DNA from: Daphnia pulex
Taxonomy: Eukaryota > Arthropoda > Branchiopoda > Diplostraca > Daphniidae
Direction of reading: 5' to 3'
Length of the DNA: 64,000 bases
Assembly (NCBI RefSeq): GCF_021134715.1
Contig: NC_060024.1
Coordinates: forward strand, 11,966,001 to 12,030,000
Positions within the stretch are counted from its first letter, which is position 1; every line of letters begins with the position of its first letter. This document shows positions 26,461 through 37,800 of this stretch, one piece after another. A program made the position numbers and the translations under genes. The notes below the pieces were generated by a model. It saw only the letters and a list, made by a program, of their open reading frames with translations, made no database searches and had not been told where the DNA came from.

Positions 26461-28280
26461 ATGAGTTTACGCTGTTTACTTTGTTTAAAGAAAACGATGA
26501 TACGACCTTCCATGTCCAGAAATGTACAATTGGGTAAACTTTGTAGCCGAATAAAACTGTGCTCCAGTCAGTTTCGTCAATTCACCAGTCAATCATGGGA
26601 ACCAGTTCCGGACTTTGATTATCTTAGTGACCCGAAAAACTATCAAACTATAGAAAGCAACATAAAGTCTAGAAAAGGAACAGGAAGCATCGAATTATTT
26701 ATGGAGTTGCTGTCAAAATTCAACAGTTCGCAATCAGCAGATAAAATGGAATTGAAAAAAGCACTGTTGGCCGAAGCGCTTAAAATACCCAACAATTCAC
26801 ATCCTAGGCTGCATGCATATGGTGATACTCCTCATGTAGTTGAAACTCCAGGTGAAAAACCCAATTGGTCTTTCAAGCCACTAGAATTCCACTCGATTGC
26901 AAAAGATCTTGACCTTTTGAGGACTGAAAACTTGGGAAATCTCACAGGACCACGATCATATTATTTGATCAAAGAACTTGCCCAACTTGAACAGGCTTTG
27001 ATTCATTTTACTGTAGATGCATTGGAAAAGAAAGGTTTCATCTTATACTCTGTTCCAGATTTACTTCATTCCAGGCTAATTGAAAGTTGTGGTATGGACA
27101 CTAAAAGTGAAAGGACCCAGGTAAAAGCTCTATATTGCACATTTAAAAAATACCACAATTTAAATACTTCTTTTTTTCTTCAAGGTTTACAAATTGGAGC
27201 CCAAGTTCTATGGAGACATATGCTTGTCCGGTACGGCGGAGATGGCTTTAGCTTCTTATTTCACCGGATCAGCAGTACCCGTTTCTGAGCTCCCAATTAA
27301 AATGGCAGCCGTCAGTCGTTGCTATCGCGCTGAAACTTCAAACGTCCAGGAGGAAAGAGGCATTTACAGGTAAAGTGCGCGGTTGATCCTTAATTAGAAG
27401 TTAGTTTGAAATCCGAGCTCCTTTCCACCTTATTCCGTGTGAATATTTTATTGAGAAAATGAACAAGTTATAATAGTTAGGCCAGTAACCCCCTCATTCT
27501 TTTTTCTGAATGCCAAACTTTATTTGTTTGGACAAACCAGGTGACATGAGTAGATAACTATCAATTCGTGGAATCTAGTGTCGTCTAGTTTCACCATATT
27601 ACGATTGTCTAGTAGGCCTATCACGTAGTTTAAACATATTATTGACACACGAGCTGAGATTTCTCATTGCGCTAATGCCTCCTTTCTTTGCTCCGGTACC
27701 AGAGTCCATCAATTCACCAAAGTGGAAATGTTTGGTGTGACGAGTGGTGAGGCAGCGGCCAGCGACGCTTTGCTGGAAGAGTTCGTCGCCATCCAGAAGG
27801 AACTTTTCTCAAGCTTGGGTCTGCACTACCAACTTTTGGACATGCCGCTCCACGAACTAGGTGCACCCGCCTACCGAAAGTTCGACATTGAAGCCTGGAT
27901 GCCTGGTAGGAACATGTACGGTGAGATTTCAAGTGCCAGCAACTGCACAGATTATCAGGCACGCCGCCTCAACATCCAGAGTATCGATTCGTCAGATACT
28001 CGGCGTTTCGTGCACACCGTCAATGGAACTGCTTGCGCCGTACCTAGGTATATATGGTTGATTTTTGTGTCTGAGCCTTATTTCTCTTTCCCTGATATTG
28101 ATTTGTAACTATAGGACATTGATCGCTCTACTGGAGACGCACCAACAATCGAACGGCGAGGTGATTATTCCAGCGGTCCTTCAGCCCTACTTGAACGGAA
28201 TGGAACGGCTTCGAAATCCGACTCAACCTTTCAAAATCAAGTGGATTAAATCTAAAGCACAAAAAAACAAAACGAGTTGA
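26461..28280 (+). CDS. SARS2: Seryl-tRNA synthetase, mitochondrial type
   Basis: Class II aminoacyl-tRNA synthetase that charges tRNA-Ser. Exons are 26461-27120, 27185-27369, 27703-28047 and 28115-28280 (451 residues; phases agree). Catalytic landmarks: TAE serine-binding loop (residues 237-239); motif 2 with RCYRAE (265-270) and RGIYRVHQF (278-286); motif 3 [17 protein letters not shown] (355-371). These are intact, so this looks like an active enzyme and not the catalytically dead insect paralogue SLIMP. The N-terminus is basic and Ser/Arg-rich with no acidic residue in its first 40 positions, fitting a mitochondrial targeting peptide. The helical tRNA-binding arm before the catalytic core is short: about 80 residues, against about 100 or more in bacterial and cytosolic enzymes. 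It converges with the SEA-mucin gene, whose stop lies 573 bp away. Confidence 0.92.
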
Positions 28281-28852
28281 GGGGGGAAAAAGGAAAGTTA
28301 GATATAAATCACCGTCTAATATTGATTTGTTTCCTCTCTTTGATAGAATACACACGTTGACACACATTATTACATCAAATGAATTTTGATACGGAAACAT
28401 TTTCACCTCGTCGCAGTTCCCGTGAGCTCTCGACCACACAAGTCGCGGGAATGGTTAGCAATAAAATAACAGGGGGCTTTTCTCTAAAAAGGAAATTCAA
28501 TCAAAAGGAATTTAATTATCGTGTTGATAATTCTTCCTTTAGCTTCTCTATATATATATCAAAAAAAGGGGAAATCAAAATCGACAAAAAAGAGAATTAT
28601 AACATGGACACACGAAACACAAAATCGACTGGAATTTGCAGGAGAAATTTTCACACAACAATGTTATACCAATGAGTCATTACACAAGGAAGAAACATTA
28701 TTATTATTATTTAAAAGAGGGCGAGAAAAGAAAGAAACTGTACAAAAAATTCCTAATTTTCAGTTGTTTTCCTCCCATCTTCTTCTTTAAAAAAACAAAT
28801 TAATTATTATTCTCCCTTGGAAGCAGCGAAATGAAAAAAACAAAAATCCTTT
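28281..28852. other. Convergent 3' UTR interval
   Basis: The 572 bp between the stop of the plus-strand SerRS gene and the stop of the minus-strand SEA-mucin gene. It is AT-rich with no credible coding frame and is presumably shared 3' UTR sequence of the two convergent genes. Confidence 0.6.
28460..28465 (+). promoter_or_regulatory. Candidate polyadenylation signal of the seryl-tRNA synthetase gene
   Basis: The hexamer AATAAA lies 180 bp past the SerRS stop codon on the same strand. This is a position-based prediction only. Confidence 0.4.
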
Positions 28853-31800
28853 TTAAAAATCGTCGTGAAAATTGGAAGGACGTGAACGTCCATAAGTTGG
28901 GTATCGACCGTAGCTGGTGGCGGGCCGGGTAGGAGCTGTTTTGGACGACCGTGGAGCTGTACCGGAATTGGAAGTGTCATAGTAACTGCTATCCCACTCT
29001 GATTTCCACGAGTCGTGCAGCTGCGGCCGGAAGTTGTTGTAGTTGGTGTAGTGATTGTAATTGTAACCGCTGCTGCTGCCGTGAGTCCGATTTGACTGGT
29101 GAATAGCGCTGACTGATGCCGGTCTAGGGAGAGGCTGCACGCCGGAAATATGTAAGAAGAGGGTGAATTTTCGTTAGCGTTTTGTTACTATTGCGTGAAA
29201 CAGAAATTGGAATATTGGATTATTTAGTACCTTAATAGGTTTAGTAGGGAAGTTGGTACGATGGTCCCAAGCATCGGCAACTTCGTCGTTGTAGAAAGAA
29301 TCGCCACCGGCATTATCGGCGCCGGACATGTGATTCTTATTCAGTTCGTTGAGCATTTCCTCCGTCAACGGCAGGGGTTTCCTTTGGTGCTGCCTCCTCC
29401 GCCGGATCAACTATTGTTTGCATATAACGAAGAAGAATGAGAAAAGCCATTAATAACCATTAGAAATACATATAGGGTTGGGGAGGAGGTTTCCTTCAGA
29501 CGTGCGGATAATACATGAAAGACTGTTGAATGTTGGGATAGATGTGTAGTAGTAGTATAACGATTCACGGCGTTTAACGACTTTTCCCGTCCGCAAGTTT
29601 ACTTTTCTACCGCCTGCCATTGATGTGGAAGGTTTAAACTAGTCGAGATCTGTCGAGGGAGAGAGAGTTTATATTCTTCTTTATTTTTATCTGGGAGATT
29701 CTTTCTTTTTTCTCCTGAACCAAAGCTCCTGCCAATGTAGAAAAGCTCTTTGATCTGTAAGTAGAAAATCTCGTCGCCTCTACCTACGCCTCGACACGCA
29801 GTTCGCTACTGGGAATTCGGTGCAACAGAATCAACCCACAAAATAAACGCAGACGGAGAGGGGAGAGCAGCTCTATATAGCAAAAGGCCATATAGATGCG
29901 AGATCAAAGAGTACACTACCCAAGGCCCCTCCCTGCTACTGCTATACTCTTTTCGTGCTCCATCTCATTGTATAGAAATGAGAATGTTACAGCTGGGGGA
30001 GAAACTGTTGCAGGCAACACAGCGGAGCAGGTGCATGAGCCTTGCAGCTCTTCGGCGAGTCTCTTTCTATTCAAATGTGTGCGTACATGGTTCAATTTCC
30101 CCCTTAATACGATCGATTCAACTTAACGTGGTCCCCGGCTACTACTAGTATATACGGCAGCAACAACTGCAATGCAATCAATACTTGGATGTGTATATAC
30201 AATTTATTGATAGAAAAAGACAATACCATCGTTGTTCCGAAGGCGATGACGAAGATGAGCGAGGCTAAACCGACAACTATCACGGCAATCACCCACTCTC
30301 CAACTCCACCGGTGACGACTCTTTGCTTTTCACCTGACACGACCGGTTGCCTTAAAACTGGAAATGAAAAAAAGAAACATTTATTAAAATCGATTGAATT
30401 TATTGATTGATTTTGTCCGTCCAGTTTGTTACCGATAAAGTCGGTCGATTTGGTATCGACAGTGTAGTTGCCAAGTTTGTAATTCTCTCCTTCTTTGTCC
30501 AGGGACATGTGGAAATAGTTGCGAATTTCTCCCGTGTCCAAAATGGTGGTGCCGTTGAGATTCAGGTAATAGTCTACCAAGACACTGCCGCGACTATACA
30601 TAGTCAATCAAATAAATATTCATTATTATTACGCAATCACACTAATGGTGGGCAGATACATAATATACCCCAAAATAACAGACCGCGCCCCGTTTTGTCT
30701 ATGCCCTTTTATCGAAAATCGTTTTAACACACACACACACAGAGAAAAGTGTACACGTCGCAACGTAATTGATGGCGTTCACCCCTGAGGGACCAACGAC
30801 TAACGATCAACCCGAGTAATCACTTGGCCCCCTTTTGTCTCTGTGTGTGTGTGTATCGACGTCATCCGGCTCTCTCTCTATATAGTATACAGTTCAGCAC
30901 TCACAAGTTGCGACAACCCATCAGGGATTTAAGCCGGTTGTGTCACATCATCTAAACTGGCCCTCCTCTTATTATAAATAGAACTGTATATTGTGTTAAG
31001 TGCATCGCCATTTCGCATTAGAACGTCCTGTTGTTGGGCAAACAAGTGTACAGTATATAGGCAAACAACAAAGACAACCAACCTGAAAGCTTCGACGACA
31101 ATACCGGCGTACCACGGAGCTAATGGTCCGCTTTGGTAGACGACGTCCAGCTGATAATAATAACGTAACATACAAGAAAGAGATGATTAGCGAGGGAATG
31201 ATGAGATCAATGTATATGTACACAGTGTACTATCTATTTTAGTATAGTCTATATTATAGATCCATGTATAATGCGATTATAATATGTACCGAATTCTCGA
31301 CGATGGCCGCCAATTGATACCACTCGCGGGTATTGTGATCAGACAATTCCGGCATCCAGTCGATTCCGTCCACCAGACGGATGGTGCCGGCCAGTCGGCA
31401 TTCTTCGCCGCATTGCCCGACGGTCGTCACTCGAGGAGTTGTTGTCGTTGTTGTTGTTGTTGTCGTCGTCGTCGTTCTGGCCGTCGTCGAAGTGGTCGAC
31501 GGCGGTGAGTAAGGTTGCGTTGGAGGCGACGGCCATCCAGTGAATTCCGTCGTAGCCCTGGGAAATTTAAAAAAATATAAATTTACATATATGCGCAAAG
31601 GGGAAAGTTGTTCAGGATAAAAATTAAAAATTTCCACCAATGATGAATGGAAGGTTGCCAGCAGGCAAAGAAATTTGGCTAGGTGTACTAACACCTTAAT
31701 GAGGATTTATATTTCTCCGAAAAATGAAATAGAAATGTGCACAACAGCGTGAATGTAAAATACCCCCTCCAGGGTTTAGTTTTTTTTTCTAGGCGAGACC

Positions 31801-34800
31801 CTGCCCCAGTTTCTACTCTCCCATGGGCTTCTCACGTACGTAAAAACAGTACATTTCACTGCTGTATAGATTATTATTAGAGCCACCATTTGTATGTCTT
31901 CGGAGGTACAAAAAAGGGAGTGCTGGAAAAGGAAAGTGACCAAAGGAGTGGCCTTTCGTTTTCATCCTTATTTTATTGTACCTATATGTATTTCATTTTA
32001 TCTTTTGGTTCCCTTTTATAAGAGCGACACATGGACAGGAATTTTTAAAAATTATTATTTCTTTCTTTTTTCTTTCCTTGCGGTCGGAATTTTATACGGC
32101 GTCACGGCTAATTCATTAATGTCGTCACGTTTTCTTAATCTTGACAATCTTATAACTCACAGGGAAATTATTTCAAGGATATGATAAAACCTGAGAAGAT
32201 TTCACTAGATATAGCCTATAGTCAAAAGTTGTTTTTCGTCGGATTTATACACATAAGGTCAGGGCGTCGGTATAAAACTTACCGAACTGGCCAGCCGGAT
32301 TTGATTTCGACGGCGGATTGCGTTGGTTTAATTTTGGGTTTTTCGCTGGTGGTCGTACGGGCCGGACTGGCTCTCGTCGGGAAGACTAGACCCTTTTTGG
32401 CCGTCGTCGTTGAAGGTTCGCTAGGTGAAGCTGTGGAAGATTCCGCAACTGCGGATGATGATTCCGACGTGACGGCGGTGGGCGTGGTTTTACTAGGCGC
32501 CGGAGTGAATAAATGATGTTTGAAATTAGGTGGCAATAAACCGCCCAAGTCGTCCATATTGGCCGTGTCGAATAAACCGGCGAATGGATTCTTGGCTGTT
32601 GTTGTTGTAGTTGTTGTTGCAGAGGCTTCCGTCGGCGGTGGCTGTTCCATTTTGAATCCAGGCGGTAGAAAAGCGGAAATGTCGTCATCTTTGATTGACC
32701 CCAAAATCTTGTCTAGCGGGTTTATTACTGGAGGAGGACCCACTGGAGCTTCTGGAACAACTTTAGGAGCTTCAACTTCAACAGGAGCTACAGAAACTTG
32801 GGTCACTGGAGCGGCAGGTTCCGTAACTGGAGCAACAACTTGAGTAGTAACTGGAGCTTCATCAACTTCTTTGGGCGGAGCGAATCCGGGTGGAAGGAGA
32901 CTGGAAATGTCGTCCATAACGACAACTTTCTTGCCAAACAACCGATCAAACAGCGACAATGTCGTCGTTTCGGCCGCTTCAGCAGCCGCTGTTGTTGTTG
33001 TTGTGGTCGATGGCTCCGCGGTGGAAGAAGAAACGGCCGCCACAGTTTCAGTCGTCGAAGATGTTGGAACAACTTCGATTTGTTCGGTCGCCGGAACGGC
33101 CGTTGTTGTCGTGCCCAAGAAATCGAAAGGCCGTTTGAATCCTGGACGGAATGGCGGGCGTGAGCTGGTCGGAGCTGCTGGAGTCGTCGTAGTCGTGGCA
33201 TTAGTGGCTTTATTGGCCTCCATGTTGAAATTGTTATTCAAATGCTTGTCGAATAAATCCGACTGGATCAGATCCAATTCGTCGTTACGGTTTTCTGGGG
33301 CTTTGGTCGGCTCAGGCAATAAACTGTCACCGGCCTGCTCTTCTTTGACCGGCGGTTGTTTCCCATCAGCAGCAGTTGTTTGACTGCTGGCCAGATTGTC
33401 CGTCTTGGATGAAGCGATAGCTTTACTCTGTCTGTCACCCGGCGACAAAGACCCTCCTGGACTCTCCGTCGTTGTCGGTAATGGGTCGACTGACATCTTT
33501 ACGACTGTCACACTTCGACTGGTTTCCACTGATACCGTGTTGGGCGTCACTGGGTTGTTGCTGCTGGCCGGCAGGACGAACCCGTCCAAATTGGGAACAA
33601 AGACGATATTATCCAGATTGACAGACGACGTATTCCTACGACCCAGATTGAAAATCTTCAATTTGGAAGGCCCAGCACCGTTGTTGTTGTTGTTGTTGTT
33701 GTTGGCAGTCGGCAGAGTCTTGTTGGCCGGAGCCTCTTCAACCTGTTCGGCATCGACGGTGGTAGGTCCATCGGCTTCTTCCGCAGCAACGGCGGCATCT
33801 GTTGGCGGTTGGATGACGACTTGTTCGGTAACCGGTTCGTGGATGATTGGTTCATCAATGATGGGTTTGTGGTCGTTCTCCACCACTGGCTGCTCAACAG
33901 CCGTAGCAATGGCTTCCGTCGATGGTGGTGGTAATAATTCGGCTTCCGCTGGAAGCTCTGGCGGCGGAGCCGTAGAAGTCGATGGTTCCGGAATATTTTC
34001 CACCGTCGTCGTCGACAGAGTAGTCTCGTTGGTCGACTGGGTCGATTCACCTTCATCGACAACATCGTCGTAATAATATTCCACGTCTGGTTCGGTCGTG
34101 ACTTCAACAACTGGTTCCTCTTCCGGTTTTGAAATCAACTCCGGCTGCTGGTCAACAGATCCTTGATTGTCGGTGACACTGTTGGCCGCAAGAGCATCAA
34201 CGTCCACTGGAACTGGAACAACCGGAGATTGGACTGTCTCAACTTGAGGTCGACTCTGCTCCGGCGTGTTAAACCGGACGGATTTGACGGTCGTCGTTAC
34301 GGTTTGCTCGGGTGAATTGAACCGGAAATTACTCCGCACCCTTCCGGTCGTCGGAGTTGCTCTTTGAGTGGTGGTTGTCATCAGGATTTCTGGCTCCTCC
34401 TCGACTGGAAGAGGTCTGATTGGCCGCCGTCCACCAAAAAATCGGTTGGTAGTCGCCGGAGCGCGTGTCGTGATTTCTTCTTCAATCGTTTGCGTAGTCG
34501 TCGTGAATAACCGGACGCCCGGACGAGTTCGGCTGGTGGTGGTGCTGGGCCGTATTGGGCGCAGGAACGGCGTCCTCGTGCGAATCGTGACCGGTTGTTG
34601 TTGTTCCTCGGCTTCGGTGGTGGTCAATGGAGCGGCGATGGTAGTCGAACGGAATCTTTGTCGGAAGCTTCCGGTCGTCAGAGCAGGTGTGTCATCGACC
34701 AGGAGGACCGGTCTCAGATTAGGATTGCTCTCACGGACCGGAGGCACACGTCGCGGACTGTTGGGCAATTCCGTCGCCGGCGTATCGCCATTTGACAATG

Positions 34801-37800
34801 GCCGTCTCAATCGATTTCTCCGGTTGTTTTGGCTGTCGCGACCCGCTTCTTCCGGCTGATCGCTCAACACTTGAAGTTGGGACGGACGCGGGGTGGCCGG
34901 AGGTTCAAAGTTCAACGGCGACTCTTGCTGGATCGTAGGTCGGACACGCTGGAATTCGTTGGTTTCAATCTGAGCTGGAGGTTGAACATCCGGAATCTCC
35001 TGGACAGGAAATGGAAGAGATTCTTCTAAAGGTTCCGGGGGCGGAGCTGACTCCTGGATGGGCTCCGGAGGTGAAAGTCTAGGCTCTTCCGTTTGGGGTT
35101 TGACCTCCGTCGGTGGAGTCTGTTGATGGAAAAACGGTGTCCGGAATCCAAGGGGAACCGGAAGAGGGAAATCGTGTATTTCCGGAAGCATTTCCAATTT
35201 CAATTCCGGTTGTTGGAGTCGATTGAAATTGCCCGCCGGGTTCATAGGTTGAACCTGGTCTCTGTTAAACTGGAATTGAACGATGGGCTTTTGTCGTTGT
35301 TGCTGGCCCGGCTGCTGGATCGAGGTGGAAGCCGGAGTTAACCGGGCGGCGCCGATGGGGAAAGCGTTGGCCGCCACTTCTGTGGGCAATTGGCGCTGAG
35401 GATTGAATCCACTTTCTAACGTCGGATTGCGAATCGGCTGGCCTCTTTGAATGGATCCGATCGACGATGACGCCAGCGTCGACAACGGACTGACGGCCCG
35501 CGACTCGAAAATCGGATTCCGCGAATCCAACGTTGGTTGGCCGCCGGAATTCTGCTGCGATGAAAAGAACAGAGCTTGACGACTGGGCGTCGACCCGGCA
35601 TCAGCGTTGGCAGATTGCTGAGGTGAAAGCGACGGCCCGAAAAAGTTGATTTGCTGGAACGATTGCGGAGGATTGGACGGGAACGACTGGAAACGTAATG
35701 GTCGATCATCGCCAACTGTCAAAAGATAAAAAGAATACAACAAGATTACCATAACCGATATATATTTTTTTCTTTTTACATATCCACCCAAGTCTATAAG
35801 GCTTTCTAGTCTGCGCGCCATTTTCAAAATCAAATAAAAGATGTATGGTAATGGTTCTCGGCACAAGGGCCAACCCCCCTTTTCTTTCTTTTTTTCCTTA
35901 TAGATCTTTTCCGAGATCTTTTCTAGCATTATATAATACATGTGCGCTTTAAATTGCCTATTCATGCAGCATGGGGGTGGCTGGGGTGGAGTGGGAAATT
36001 CTAGTCCTTTTGAATATTGAAAAAGACGCGCGAGGAAATCTCCAAATTAGACTTTTTATTTTTCAATAAGAGGATTTTTTGGGAAATATATAAATAATCG
36101 ATGGCGGACGATTGTTGCCGTGGCTCGACACAAATCTTTTTCAGACGATTAAGTATCAAGTCAAAATAAAAAAAGGAACCCATTCACAATGGCGACTCAT
36201 TGTTTCGTTTGAAACGTGAGATAGATTGTGGACGAGTCATTTTCTCCTCTCTGCTCATTAGAGTTGCTCATTCTCTTCTCTGCGCCAGAGATTTTAATTC
36301 TTTAAGGAAAAAAATATAAAAAGAGAATCGGTATAGGTCAGCAGGAGCAGCGCAGAGTTAAATTGGTCTGCCGAGACTCACGAAAGCAAAATAACAAGCG
36401 CGACTCCCGCTCACTGGCGTTTGCCCTACTTGCGACGCAAAAGGGCAGGTCTCGATACTTTTCCCCTTTCTCTCATTCCCCCCAAAAAACTCACGTTAGA
36501 GAGTGGAACAAACCCAGCCGTTTTCTCTCTCTCTTTCGCTGGCGAATAATATACGTATGTATAGCCTCGACCGGGAATCTGCGTGATTCCAACGACTCGC
36601 CTTCCATTCGGCTCTTCCATCCGACGGGCGTTTTTGATATTCACCTGGCAAGAAGAAGAAGAAGGAGGACGTATGCAAAATGAAGAGCGATCTATTTTGA
36701 TGGATTTTCTCTTGTTGTTGTTGTAGACGTCACCTTTTTGTTTTTTAAATGGATGGCCAAGAGTTTTTTAAAAAGCAGTCAGGAAGAAAGAGAGAAGGTA
36801 TCAAAGTATAGAAATAAAGTTGTGCATTCTTCAGTCCCGAATGTCGGCCGTCCAGCCGAATAATTTTCCCTTTCTCTCACTCACTTGTTGTTGTGTGGTG
36901 GCGATAGAGATTCCCGTTAGGCAAAAATGCACATCGTGAAAGTTTTTGTTTTTCCTTCAAATAAAAAAAAGGGAGGATTTGTCAAGTGCGTGTACTGGAT
37001 ATATTTTCTCGGTTACAGACCATCAACCAGTTAGCCAAGTGGATATTATTATACTACTTGATTACATAGTCTCTCTCTCTTGGTCTATCTACTTTTTCGC
37101 GTTTCCCTTTCTTTTGATTCACGCTCGGAAGGAATAGAAAATCAGACCGGGAGATGACGACGACGCCCACATATAATACCATGTGAATAATAGAAACATT
37201 TTTCTTTCTAAGCCAATGGAGAGATTTAAACAATGGCCGTAAGTGGTGATTTTCCCAATCAACTACACAAACGTTCATTATATATATATCTCCGCACTCC
37301 ACCGAAAAAAACAAAAACGGTTTTTAACTTTAATTGTTCAAGAAAAAATCAAAGAAGAAGAAAATGGGCGGGAAATTTGAAATGGAGTAGTACCGACCTC
37401 ATTTTCTTTCTTTTTTTTTTCAATCGGAAATTTACGAGCCCTAACGACTTTAGACACACGGAGAGAGAGAGAGAGGAAGACGTTGATTATAACATTTACC
37501 TCCCACCAGACTGAAAACATCTAATGCATGTTGTGTGTGTGTAGTATACCGGTTATGATTCTTTCCCGCTGTTCGTGACCGAGTTCAAAGAGCCCCAGCT
37601 CAACTCATCTACACCAAACAGGAAGCTGCCGGGGTGATTGCCGGAGAGATGTAGGTCGGGAGCGTGATGAGAACTGTAACAATTTCAACCTAAATAAGAA
37701 GCTAGCGTGACATCCTTCCAGAGACGCACCACGCCATCAACCGTAACAACAACAACAACAACAACCCTCCCAAATAAAAATCTGAATAAAAGAGAGACAT

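Noticed and set aside
31894-32184. 96-codon plus-strand hydrophobic frame
   Set aside because: It lies antisense inside a mucin intron, has no family resemblance and its hydrophobicity follows from local T-richness.
32181-34859. Long plus-strand open frames (up to 225 codons) rich in Val, Gly and Ser
   Set aside because: They are antisense shadows of the Thr/Pro-rich mucin exon; the codon bias of that exon keeps the reverse frames open. The minus-strand frame has splice support and the plus-strand ones do not.
35716-35965. N-terminal extension of the mucin frame starting at the ATG at 35965
   Set aside because: A strong pyrimidine-rich acceptor interrupts it at 35716, and an upstream signal-peptide exon joins in phase.
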